Positions 8,412 to 17,010 of a DNA stretch of 64,000 bases are shown here, piece after piece (within the stretch, counting starts at the first letter, position 1; every line of letters begins with the position of its first letter). The DNA comes from Rubripirellula reticaptiva (GTDB taxonomy: Bacteria; Planctomycetota; Planctomycetia; Pirellulales; Pirellulaceae): assembly GCF_007860175.1 (NCBI RefSeq), contig NZ_SJPX01000002.1, positions 806,001-870,000 of the forward strand, in the 5' to 3' direction. The position numbers were made by a program, and so were the translations under genes. The notes below the pieces were generated by a model, which was not told the DNA's origin, ran no database searches, and saw only the letters and a program-made list of their open reading frames with translations.

Positions 8412-10162
8412 TTCGCTGGCGTTTTGTACTCACTCGGTTGATTGTTGTCGTTGCGATCGTCTTTCTGCTTAGCTGGGGACTGGGACCGCTGGCGACTTAT
8501 GTCACGGTTCGCGGAATCGAAAGCGTCACGGGCGCTAAGGTCGACATTGCGAGAGCGAACGTTGGCCTATTTCCGCCGCGCGTTCAGTACGTCAATGTGC
8601 AAATCACGGATCCGCGTGATGGCAAAGATATGCGAGATGCAATCCGAGCGGATTCAATCGAGCTGGTGATTGATGGCGACGCGATGCTGCATCGCCGCTG
8701 GGTCGCTAGCAGCGGTGTGATCACAGGATTGCAAATCGGATCGGCACGCGAAACCTCTGGCCGGATTGAAAACACAATATCGGCTGACAAGTCGGATGAC
8801 GGAAAATCCATGCTCGCCCAACTGCTTGGCGCTCAAGTCGATCAGCTTGGCGACCAAGCCGAATCGCTGGTCACGGATTTAGAAACGCTGCGCCGCAGCA
8901 AAGAGATTCGCGCACGCTGGGAAGGCGAATACGCCGCCACGGTTCTGCGAGCACGCCAGTTGGAGTCGAAAATCCGAACGATCAGCGAACGTGCAAAAGG
9001 GATCGATAATCCGTTGCGTGACTATGTTGAAATCGAACGTACTTTCGCCGAAGCCCGCGAGGCAAAGGACGACTTGATGGCCGTGCGCCAGTCGCTCGAT
9101 TCACTTCCCGAACAATTGCAACTCGATTTGGCATCTCTCGAAGAAGCGAAACGTATCGACATCGCCAAAGTAGACAAGTACATCCCTGGCGATCTTAGCA
9201 ATGCGTCGGGGTTCGGAATCGATATCATCACCAATGCGGTCCGCGATCAAATCTTAGAAATCAAGTCCTACTTGGACAACGGTCGAACTCTTGCCAACTA
9301 CACCATCGTGGCGCCGGAGAGTCTGCGTGTCCGCGGTGTCGATCATAATTTGGAACGTGTTGCACGTCCCGAACTGATGGTCCGTCACTGCGAAGTCAAC
9401 GGACTGATGCGTTCCGGCGGCGATGTGTACGCCATGACTGGCATCGTCGAAAACATGACACCCACGCCTGAACAACTTGCCGAGCCAACGCGTGCTCGAT
9501 TCCGTCTCGAAGGACCGGAAGTGCTGCGAGTCGAGTATGTTCGCGATCGACGTAATGACGCCAACGTCGACTTGCTGACACTGCACTGGCCCGAAATGGA
9601 CGCCAAGCCGATGCGGTTGGGCAATCCTGCCGAAGCTGGTTTGGCAATCAACGGTGGTAAGCGAGAACTGTGGGTTCAAGTTCGCACCGAAGGCAACGCA
9701 ATCGAAGGCCGATTGGTCAGCAAGCAAACCGGCGTGCAGATGGACCTGAATGTTGATCCCAAATTTAACAACGCTGCCGGTGTCGTTTCAATGCGAGACT
9801 CGTTGGCGGCCGTTGACCGAATCGAAATTGATGCCAATTTCGCCGGCACTTGGAAAGACTTGGACCTAAAACTCAACACGAACTTGGGCCAAGTGATGCG
9901 TCGTGCATCGCAAGATGCGATCGATGGCCAACTTCGTGACACAAAAGCAAAGATGACCGCCAAGATCGAAAAGGTACACGCCGACCAAACGATCGCGCTG
10001 CGTCAATGGCTTGGATCGCAAGCTACCGAAGCTCGGACCCTGCTAGCCAGTGCCGACAAGTCGATCGAAGAAATGAGCCGCAAGGTTCTCAGCGAAGCCG
10101 GCAACGCCGAAGCCATGCTTGGCAGTCGGTTGCGAAGCGCGATCGAAAGCAAGCTGCGATAG
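8408..10162 (+). CDS. TIGR03545 family protein
   Basis: 584 residues, start overlapping the previous stop (ATGA). One N-terminal membrane helix (LIVVVAIVFLLSWGLGPLA) is followed by an AsmA-like opening (VTGAKVDIARANVGLFPPR), a long helical, probably coiled-coil section (about 130-260, rich in Glu/Arg/Leu), a beta-rich middle, and another long helix at the C-terminus (about 495-584). This is the usual partner of TIGR03546. By its shape it would project from the inner membrane into the periplasm. Its role is unknown; envelope lipid transfer or assembly is only a guess from the AsmA-like start. Confidence 0.75.
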   Translation: MIRWRFVLTRLIVVVAIVFLLSWGLGPLATYVTVRGIESVTGAKVDIARANVGLFPPRVQYVNVQITDPRDGKDMRDAIRADSIELVIDGDAMLHRRWVASSGVITGLQIGSARETSGRIENTISADKSDDGKSMLAQLLGAQVDQLGDQAESLVTDLETLRRSKEIRARWEGEYAATVLRARQLESKIRTISERAKGIDNPLRDYVEIERTFAEAREAKDDLMAVRQSLDSLPEQLQLDLASLEEAKRIDIAKVDKYIPGDLSNASGFGIDIITNAVRDQILEIKSYLDNGRTLANYTIVAPESLRVRGVDHNLERVARPELMVRHCEVNGLMRSGGDVYAMTGIVENMTPTPEQLAEPTRARFRLEGPEVLRVEYVRDRRNDANVDLLTLHWPEMDAKPMRLGNPAEAGLAINGGKRELWVQVRTEGNAIEGRLVSKQTGVQMDLNVDPKFNNAAGVVSMRDSLAAVDRIEIDANFAGTWKDLDLKLNTNLGQVMRRASQDAIDGQLRDTKAKMTAKIEKVHADQTIALRQWLGSQATEARTLLASADKSIEEMSRKVLSEAGNAEAMLGSRLRSAIESKLR

Positions 10163-10334
10163 CCCCTGCGGCTAATACCAGCTCGCTGGGCAGGGAAACA
10201 GCCTCAAGTCCTCAATACGGGAACTCAATAGTGGGGTTCTGCTCCTAGGGCCGCATTCTTGATCTAAGATTTGAATAGAATGATCGATTGCATTCGATCA
10301 TCTACTCTCTTCGGCCGGTCAGACGGAGCTTAGC

Positions 10335-13244
10335 GTGCAGCGTCTTCTATTTTTGTGGGCATGGGGCCTAGCGGCGATCGCGATAAACGCGAACGCAGAT
10401 CGGGCAAACGCTGACGAACCTCTTCGCTGGCAATCCTCTCGAATCAAGGGCACCCCGGACCCGCCGTTGCCCTACCGGCTCGAACGCATTTTCGCGGACG
10501 CCGATTTAAAAGGGCCCACGGAAATGGTTCGTCTTCCCGAAACCAATCGATGGGTCGTCGTCCAGCAAAACGGAACCGTCGTTACGTTCGACAAGTCGGA
10601 TCCATCTAACCTGCACACCGCGATGGAAGGTAAGACGTTCGGTAAACCATTGTCGCGTAGCTACGGTATCACCTTCGATCCAGACTTTCCCCGCACGCCC
10701 GAATGCTATCTCGCTTACACATCGCTTTTGAAAACAGCCGATGGAACTCGCGTTTCGCGTTTTCGCGTAACCGATACGAACCTGATGACGATCGACCCGG
10801 CTAGCGAAACCGTTCTGGCAACTTGGAATAGCGAAGGACACTCCGGCGGCAGTCTGCACTTCGGCGCCGATGGTTACTTATACGTGTCGGTCGGCGACGG
10901 CCAAGATCCCAATCCTCCCGATCGATTGGACACCGGCCAGGATTTATCGGACTTCGAAGCATCGATTTTACGCATTGATGTGCGTGGTCATTCACCCGAG
11001 CAACCGTACCGAATCCCCAAAGACAATCCGTTTGTCGGAGTGCCAGGCGTGCGAGGTGAGATTTGGGCATTCGGACTGCGAAATCCCTGGAAGATGTCGT
11101 TCAACCCCAAAGACAACTCGCTATGGACCGGCGATGTGGGTTGGGAAATGCGAGAGATGGTCTACAAAATCGAGCGAGGTGCCAACTATGGCTGGAGCCA
11201 GACCGAAGGCAGCCAAGTCGTCAAGAGTGACGGCTACCGCAGCGACATACCGATCACGCCGCCGACAGTCGAACATGATCACACCGAGGCTCGCAGCATT
11301 ACCGGTGGCTATTTCTGGCAAAGTGATCGCATTTCAGCGCTCAAAGATGCCTACATCTACGGCGACTGGATGACAGGGAAAATATGGGCGTTGAAATACG
11401 CCGACGGCAAAGTCACCTGGCAAGCGGAAATCGCCGACAGCACATTGCAGATCATCTGCTTCGCGAGCGACGACGATGGAGAAATTTTAACCATCGGCTA
11501 TGACGGAACAATCCATCGGTTGATTCCAAACCTTGATGAGTCCGCGGCCGCCGCCTTCCCCCGCCGACTTAGCGACACAGGCCTGTTCACGAAGACCGAG
11601 GATCAAACCCCCGCAGTCGGCGTGATTCCCTATTCGATCAACGCTCACCACTGGTCCGATCACACTGATTCGCAACAGTGGATCGGAATCGTGAGTAACG
11701 AAAAGATTTCGACGTTCGACAAGAGTGATTGGCAAACCGGTCAGGTTGCTGGTTTCTTTTCATTCCCCCACAACACCGTGCTAGCCAAAACGGTCACTTA
11801 CTTAGCTGACACTTCGGACCCAGCATCTCAGCGCCGGCTCGAAACGCAAGTTCTGCATCGCAACCACGATGATTGGAACGCGTACAATTACATTTGGAAC
11901 GACGACCAAACTGACGCGATCCTGCAAGACAATGTCGCAGTGACTCGCGAATTGACGATCGCAGATCCATCGCAGCCAAGCGGGCATCGGACCCAAACAT
12001 GGCTGCACGCCAGCCGCGATCAATGCTCGCTGTGCCACATTTGGAGCGCTAGCACGGTTCATGGTTTCAAACTGGACCAGCTCAATCGAACCTACGCCGA
12101 CGAATCCGAGAACCAGCTTGATAAGCTAAAACGCATCGGACTTTTAGACGAAATATCAGCCGACGTTGGTGTCTGCGCCAACCCTTATGACCACTTGGCT
12201 TCAATCGAAGACCGGGCACGCACCTACCTCGATCTGAACTGTGCCCATTGCCATCGTCGCGGCGGCGGAGGAACCGCGCCGTTCGAACTGGTCCGCAACG
12301 TTGACTTGGACCAATTAAATTTGGTCAACGCGATGCCAACGCAGGGAACCTTCAATATTCCAGACGCACGAGTTGTCGCGTCTGGCGACCCGAGCCGCAG
12401 TGTCCTGCTGTACCGGATGGCTAAGGCTGGACGCGGTCATATGCCGCAATTTGGACCAACCCTGGTCGATGATGCCGGTATTCAAATTGTCCACGACTGG
12501 ATCGCGTCGCTTGACGCCGATGTACCTGCCCAGCCATACGACGATACAATCTCGCAGCTCATCCATTCACCCGTTGATGATGACACCACCGATCGGATCA
12601 ACAGCCTGTTGCAGTCCGTCCCGTCGGCGCTGGCCCTATCGGTCGCCTGTGCAGACCGAGACATGCCGGCATCGCTGCGCGAACAAATCGCCGCGAAAGC
12701 ATCCAAGGACACATTGCCCGAAGTGCGAGATCTGTTCGAGCGGTTTCTTCCCGCACATCTCCGTATCGTTCGACTGGGCGATCACGTTATCGAGAATGAA
12801 TTGCTAAGCATTCCGGGCGACATTGCCCGTGGTCGCGACCTGTACTTCAACCAATCAGGCATCACGTGCAAACAATGTCACCGCATCAGCGATCCCGGCC
12901 CTGCGGTCGGTCCCGACTTGAACAACATCGGCGGAACTCGAACACCTCTGGAAGTGTTGCAAAGCATCTTGGATCCTTCTGCCAAGATCGAAGAAAAGTA
13001 CCGAGGCTACATTGCCCTAACGACGGACGGCCAGGTAATCAGTGGCTTGAAGCAAAGCGAAACCAAAGACGCGGTGTATCTAATCGACGCACAAGGAAAA
13101 TCGCACGAGCTTTTGCAAGACGAAATCGAGGACCTAAAGCCGCTGGAAAAATCCTTGATGCCCGATCGACTGCTCGCCGACCTGACGGCCCAACAAGCCG
13201 CCGACCTATTGGCATTCCTGACGTCACAGAAAAGTCCGAACTAG
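10335..13244 (+). CDS. Secreted PQQ-type sugar dehydrogenase fused to multi-heme c domains
   Basis: 969 residues from a GTG with GGAG seven bases before it. A signal peptide (to about residue 26) is followed by a glucose/sorbosone-dehydrogenase beta-propeller (about 45-390; GHSGGSLHFGADGYLYVSVG, LRNPWKMSF, ANYGW), a middle domain of the HNE_0200 type with two heme sites, CSLCH (about 564) and CAHCH (about 635), and a final Pirellula/Verrucomicrobium-type heme domain with CKQCH (about 844), GPDLNNIGG and SLMP. It probably oxidises a sugar or alcohol outside the cytoplasm and passes electrons to its own hemes. It is convergent with the next gene; an imperfect inverted repeat (GCACGAA...TTCGTGC, 13244-13282) overlaps both stop regions and may end both transcripts. 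Confidence 0.85.
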   Translation: MQRLLFLWAWGLAAIAINANADRANADEPLRWQSSRIKGTPDPPLPYRLERIFADADLKGPTEMVRLPETNRWVVVQQNGTVVTFDKSDPSNLHTAMEGKTFGKPLSRSYGITFDPDFPRTPECYLAYTSLLKTADGTRVSRFRVTDTNLMTIDPASETVLATWNSEGHSGGSLHFGADGYLYVSVGDGQDPNPPDRLDTGQDLSDFEASILRIDVRGHSPEQPYRIPKDNPFVGVPGVRGEIWAFGLRNPWKMSFNPKDNSLWTGDVGWEMREMVYKIERGANYGWSQTEGSQVVKSDGYRSDIPITPPTVEHDHTEARSITGGYFWQSDRISALKDAYIYGDWMTGKIWALKYADGKVTWQAEIADSTLQIICFASDDDGEILTIGYDGTIHRLIPNLDESAAAAFPRRLSDTGLFTKTEDQTPAVGVIPYSINAHHWSDHTDSQQWIGIVSNEKISTFDKSDWQTGQVAGFFSFPHNTVLAKTVTYLADTSDPASQRRLETQVLHRNHDDWNAYNYIWNDDQTDAILQDNVAVTRELTIADPSQPSGHRTQTWLHASRDQCSLCHIWSASTVHGFKLDQLNRTYADESENQLDKLKRIGLLDEISADVGVCANPYDHLASIEDRARTYLDLNCAHCHRRGGGGTAPFELVRNVDLDQLNLVNAMPTQGTFNIPDARVVASGDPSRSVLLYRMAKAGRGHMPQFGPTLVDDAGIQIVHDWIASLDADVPAQPYDDTISQLIHSPVDDDTTDRINSLLQSVPSALALSVACADRDMPASLREQIAAKASKDTLPEVRDLFERFLPAHLRIVRLGDHVIENELLSIPGDIARGRDLYFNQSGITCKQCHRISDPGPAVGPDLNNIGGTRTPLEVLQSILDPSAKIEEKYRGYIALTTDGQVISGLKQSETKDAVYLIDAQGKSHELLQDEIEDLKPLEKSLMPDRLLADLTAQQAADLLAFLTSQKSPN

Positions 13245-13263
13245 CACGAACAATCGGCAAGGT

Positions 13264-13812
13264 TTATTGTCCCAATTCGTGCTGTTGCACGATGTCCAGA
13301 TGAACCTCGCGCATTGTTAGCCAAAAATCATTTTTGAGTTTTACGTCATTCGCTCGGACGATATTCAAGCTGACTTGCAGTTTCTTTAGCGAGGTATCGA
13401 ACTGGCTCTTCGTGCACCCTTCTTTGGCGATCGCTCGTTTACGAACTGTGCCGGTGTATCCCGGTTCAAGCCGCACAAGTTCATAGACGGCTTGCGATAG
13501 CGCATCGAGTTCACCAACGGATTGGTACGCGGCGGGGTAATGCACGTCGCGAAAGTGTTGCATTTCGATCAGCGCAGCATCGCCACCAGGCATCTTTCCG
13601 TAATACACGGCGTCGGGATATGTCTGCGGAATCCGAGTCTTCCAATCCCAAACTGCCATGACCTTGGGATTCCAACCGCCTTCTTTCGGTTTTTGTTCGG
13701 ATAGTCCCGTGTTGTCCCAGAGCGATGGATAGGGCGATCCCTTGCTTCCAAATACCGTGCAAACTTTGTGCTCGATCACAAACTGAAAAGCTTCTTCGAA
13801 TGTCTTGATCAT
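13264..13812 (-). CDS. AlkZ-related small protein
   Basis: 182 residues from the ATG (MIKTFEEAF); a TTG six codons upstream is also possible. The pattern KTFEEAFQFVIEHKVCTVF, then LWDN, then a VWDWKTRIPQ stretch followed by AVYYGKM and a C-terminal winged-helix-like half (ALSQAVYELVRLEPGYTG, KRAIAKEGCTKSQFDTSLK) resembles short proteins annotated as AlkZ-related. AlkZ proper is a DNA glycosylase of about 370 residues; this short form lacks most of it and its activity is untested. No operon partner. Confidence 0.5.
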   Translation of the reverse strand: MIKTFEEAFQFVIEHKVCTVFGSKGSPYPSLWDNTGLSEQKPKEGGWNPKVMAVWDWKTRIPQTYPDAVYYGKMPGGDAALIEMQHFRDVHYPAAYQSVGELDALSQAVYELVRLEPGYTGTVRKRAIAKEGCTKSQFDTSLKKLQVSLNIVRANDVKLKNDFWLTMREVHLDIVQQHELGQ

Positions 13813-13830
13813 AGAAGGCGGGCGTTGCAA

Positions 13831-14338
13831 GATATTGTCGCGAGCCGGGCGCTCGCTGACGAAGCTGAACCGGAATTGATAGAGCCAGTTTTACCAGAAT
13901 TGCCGAGCAACCAGAGCGCCGCCGCGCTGTGACCGCCGGACCAAACTGTCCACGATACGACAGGACGCCAACCTAGGCGAACTCGATCAGCCCGGCGGGC
14001 AATCGCAAGGGTTGCGTTTCACGACTGTTCGCCGCGGTGAATCCGTGATCGAGTAAAGTTTCACGCATGCCTGAGCGGTGGAGGGTGGTCGGTGCTGCCC
14101 AGCCGCGCCTGTTGTTTGCTGCATTTGCCAATGCCAAGCTTCTTTCTAACCTTGTGTTGTCGAGCCGTCACGGCTTGACCCTTTCCAGGAAGGAAGTGGT
14201 TGTGCGATTTCGCGGGTGCTCATTAATTTGACGCTCGCATCGCACGCTTTGGATGAACCGAAGCGACCATCGTCTCCCTCAGCGTTGTCGATCGCCTCTG
14301 CCGAATCAGTGGGCGAAGTGATGGAAAGGAATGCCAGA
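13831..14338. other. Long intergenic leader region
   Basis: About 500 bases between the AlkZ-related gene and the secreted-protein gene at 14339. No convincing ORF or known RNA family is visible. The clearest structure is the hairpin listed at 14159-14179. The purine-rich stretch after it (CCAGGAAGGAAGTGG) slightly recalls the SRP RNA tip but lacks its conserved internal loop. Confidence 0.4.
14159..14179 (+). promoter_or_regulatory. Perfect hairpin in leader of secreted-protein gene
   Basis: GTCGAGCCG and CGGCTTGAC form a nine-pair stem (one G-T pair) around a TCA loop. It is followed by CCCTTTCC rather than a T run, so it is not a typical terminator. It sits about 160 bases before the start of the gene at 14339 and could be part of a structured leader. 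Confidence 0.35.
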
Positions 14339-15472
14339 ATGTTTGCTCCTACAAAGCGTTTTGAACACGTTGCGTTATGCGTCACACTTAGCCTGCTGAC
14401 CTCGACGGTTGTCGTCGCAGCCGATCAAATCCAATTTGACTTACCGCCGGTAATTGCGGCAGAAGTCTCGCCCGACGACACTTCGCTTGTCACTATCGAA
14501 CTTCGTCTTTCGTCGATGATCACAACGCCGACGATACCGACAATCGATCAGTGGCTGGTCCGCTGCCAACCTCGTGACGCCGCGATCACGATCGCTGACT
14601 ACGCGCCACGAACTGAAACGGCCAGCGATGTGTCGTCGCCGATTCAGGTCAAGCAAGTCGAAGAAAAAAACTTAACGTTGGGACTGTCCGCCAACGGCAG
14701 CTACGGTCATCTCGCCAGCGGAAGTCTGGGTGCCGACCAGGGCAACAAGAACATCAACTCGATCGAGTTCCATCGGCAAGCGGCCGTCCAGGCCGTGACT
14801 GCAGCTGGCACAATCAACCGCGGGCGCGGCGTGTATTTCAAGCTTCGCTGGACGGCACAGCAAGTATTAGAAGGCGAGAAAGTGTTTCGCATCACACTTG
14901 CCGTGCCCGCGAACTGGCGAGGAAGTTTGATGGACGTTTCGGTGATCGCGCAGTCCGATCACAAAACGTTTGGCGGGTTCGATCGAGAAACGAAAACGTT
15001 TGGTTCCGCAAATTTTGTTGTGGCGACCTACCGAGCGGGCGACGAAGTCGCCGCCAATCAGGCGGCACGAATCGCTGAAGCGGAATACGCACTGCGGAAT
15101 ATTGCCGGGCGACTGAAACCAAAATCGCCCCCACACTCACTACCATCGATGCTGCGTGCTGTTGCGATCAAACTGGACTTGGAACCGAGCGCCGCGGACA
15201 CACGCTGGCTCGCTCGTTTTCTTAGCGGAGCGGCTGATCCCTACTTGGACGATCAGATCACCAAATTGCCGATGCCCGTTCGTATCGCCGCGCTCGACTA
15301 TGCCGATTCGCGAGACGACTTCGTCTCGCTCAATCACATCGAAGGCGCTCAGCGATTGAATTCTCAGCCGCTTGATTCTCAGCAACTGGATTCTCAGCAA
15401 CTGGATTCACAGCAACTGGATTCACAGCAACTGGGGACTCGGGTCGTGGTCGCCAAACCAGCGATTGAGTGA
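14339..15472 (+). CDS. Secreted protein of unknown function with SQQLD repeats
   Basis: 377 residues from the ATG at 14339, chosen because AAAGGA lies nine bases before it and it opens directly into a signal peptide (VALCVTLSLLTSTVVVAA). Earlier in-frame starts at 14216 and 14321 would put a long hydrophilic segment ahead of the signal. The mature part is beta-rich and not recognised; it has no obvious catalytic motif. Near the C-terminus are five tandem five-residue repeats (LNSQP then four LDSQQ), from a 15-bp DNA repeat. Likely periplasmic or surface-exposed. Confidence 0.65.
   Translation: MFAPTKRFEHVALCVTLSLLTSTVVVAADQIQFDLPPVIAAEVSPDDTSLVTIELRLSSMITTPTIPTIDQWLVRCQPRDAAITIADYAPRTETASDVSSPIQVKQVEEKNLTLGLSANGSYGHLASGSLGADQGNKNINSIEFHRQAAVQAVTAAGTINRGRGVYFKLRWTAQQVLEGEKVFRITLAVPANWRGSLMDVSVIAQSDHKTFGGFDRETKTFGSANFVVATYRAGDEVAANQAARIAEAEYALRNIAGRLKPKSPPHSLPSMLRAVAIKLDLEPSAADTRWLARFLSGAADPYLDDQITKLPMPVRIAALDYADSRDDFVSLNHIEGAQRLNSQPLDSQQLDSQQLDSQQLDSQQLGTRVVVAKPAIE
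15356..15430 (+). repeat. 15-bp tandem repeat, five copies, in coding sequence
   Basis: Five in-frame 15-bp units encode LNSQP once and LDSQQ four times at the end of the secreted-protein gene. Units 2-3 share TCT and units 4-5 share TCA at the serine codon, which suggests recent stepwise duplication. Confidence 0.9.
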
Positions 15473-15512
15473 CGGCAAAGCCGACCAGAAATTGGCTCGG
15501 GCGTGCCAAACG

Positions 15513-15875
15513 CTAGTTGTTACTGAAACCGATGGCCATCACCGCATCACGGCCAAGTGGGTTCTTTAAAAATTGGTGGTGACAGTCGGGGCACAAATCG
15601 TATCTGCCTTGGTGACTGAGCTGCGAGTGGTCGTCGCCAAGCGGTTCGCCGTGCATCAAGTCGCCGTGCATCAAGTCGTCGAGCGATTCGTCATCGAGTG
15701 ACTCGCTATGCAAGCCTTCCAGTAATTCATGCAGCTCGCTGAGTTGATCAACGTCGTCGTTAAAAACCATCGTCGGTTCTTCGATAGCCGACTGGATTTC
15801 AATTTGCACGACGTATCGCGTCTGCTCGGCGGTGTCGATTTGGCGCTTACAACGATCACAGGTGTAGTGAATCAT
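15513..15875 (-). CDS. Small zinc-ribbon-like protein
   Basis: 120 residues from MIHYTCDRC; the longer frame up to 15962 adds a tail without family likeness. CDRC near the start (about 6-9) and CPDC near 95-98 look like the two halves of a zinc ribbon split by an acidic, variable insert (SLDDESLDD, LMHGDLMHGE). Such proteins are seen in planctomycetes without known function. The insert is built from 15-bp duplications. Convergent with the preceding secreted-protein gene, 40 bases away. Confidence 0.55.
   Translation of the reverse strand: MIHYTCDRCKRQIDTAEQTRYVVQIEIQSAIEEPTMVFNDDVDQLSELHELLEGLHSESLDDESLDDLMHGDLMHGEPLGDDHSQLSHQGRYDLCPDCHHQFLKNPLGRDAVMAIGFSNN
15646..15705 (-). repeat. Two pairs of 15-bp tandem duplications
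   Basis: TCGCCGTGCATCAAG occurs twice in a row, followed by two related 15-bp units (TCGTCGAGCGATTCG, TCATCGAGTGACTCG). On the coding (minus) strand they give SLDDESLDD and LMHGDLMHGE, all in frame. Confidence 0.85.
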
Positions 15876-16108
15876 CGGGCATGGTATCCGACTGTGAGGA
15901 TGGATGATGGCGTGACCGACACAAGACCGGTCAAAAGAAGAGCGAATGAATTTCGTCGTCATCCACCTTCATGTTAGTGACGTCGGATAGCGGTTCGCAA
16001 GCCAAATACCACGGACTTTTTCATCGCTTCCCAATCGCTATTGACATGACGCGATTTAGCGAGCCGAAATCCGCATCCGCGCAGGACACTTTCGGTCAGT
16101 CGGAACAG

Positions 16109-16852
16109 TCACTTCGTCAGTGGTGTCTTGATTTCGACCAGCATTCCTGGCAAAAAATCGGTGCTCAATAAATCGAGATCTCGATCATCTAAGATTTTCA
16201 ACGTCAATTTCCGTTTTGCTGCTTCACTTTGCAAGCGTTTGATGGCAGGAACATGCCCATAGGCAAGCAAACACTTACCACCTGGTTTCAAATGTTCGGG
16301 CAAACCATCAAGCAGCGAATCCATCAGCGCAAAACCCGGATCGTAGAACGCATGATCGAGCGGCTGGTTGATCGATCCGTCTTCCCAGGGAGGATTGGAA
16401 ATGATCAGGTCAAATTTTTCGTCGGAGCGGATTACCGCAAACGCTCCTGGTGACTGCTGCGAAACCAGTCGCACGTCAAGTTCGTCATCGGGCGCTAGCA
16501 TCGCTGCATTGTACTTTGCACATGCAGCAGCAGCGGGATTGATGTCCGTCGCAACGACTCGCTTGGCGTCGTTCTGCAGACACAGGATCGAGATCAATCC
16601 TGTGCCGGTGCCAATTTCCAGAACGTCACGTCCTGCGGCGATCGTGTTGTCGACGATTTCTTTGCGCAGCGAGATCGTGTCATCGGCTTCCCAGAACACC
16701 GACTCGAATTGCACAATCTCGCCAAACGCCAACTCGTCGACCGTCCAAGTCTGACGAACGTCGTACGAGTAATCCAAATCTTCGCGGTATTCGGTTCGGC
16801 AACCGAGTGAACAGCAAACCGTCAACAGAAGACCGAGGACAAGACGTCGCAT
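16109..16852 (-). CDS. Predicted lipoprotein SAM-dependent methyltransferase
   Basis: 247 residues from MRRLVLGLLLTV, followed by the lipobox SLGC; the upstream extension to 16960 has no support. After the lipid-anchored cysteine comes a complete class I methyltransferase: EIGTGTG (SAM-binding motif I), VVATDINP (motif II acidic Asp) and SNPPWED, an NPPY-type motif typical of enzymes that methylate amide or amino nitrogens (PrmC/HemK, N6-adenine). An enzyme needing SAM yet carrying a lipoprotein export signal is unusual, because SAM is cytoplasmic. Either the N-terminus acts only as a membrane anchor facing the cytoplasm, or SAM reaches the other side. No operon partner; the T2SF gene upstream is 160 bases away. 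Confidence 0.7.
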   Translation of the reverse strand: MRRLVLGLLLTVCCSLGCRTEYREDLDYSYDVRQTWTVDELAFGEIVQFESVFWEADDTISLRKEIVDNTIAAGRDVLEIGTGTGLISILCLQNDAKRVVATDINPAAAACAKYNAAMLAPDDELDVRLVSQQSPGAFAVIRSDEKFDLIISNPPWEDGSINQPLDHAFYDPGFALMDSLLDGLPEHLKPGGKCLLAYGHVPAIKRLQSEAAKRKLTLKILDDRDLDLLSTDFLPGMLVEIKTPLTK

Positions 16853-17010
16853 AGTAGGCACATCGTTGGAGGACAGCCCATCAGGCTGCTGGAATGGTAT
16901 TCCAAACAAGCTAAGGCCTGGGCAGCAACAATTCAACAGTTGAAAGCTCAACAACCGCACGTCGTGCTAGCTGCGAGCATGCGCCCGGCGAAGCCGTTTC
17001 CCTTCATTCG

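Noticed and set aside
14100-14215. SRP RNA-like GGAAGGAAG segment
   Set aside because: The conserved internal loop and GNRA-capped helix arrangement of bacterial SRP RNA could not be built on either strand.
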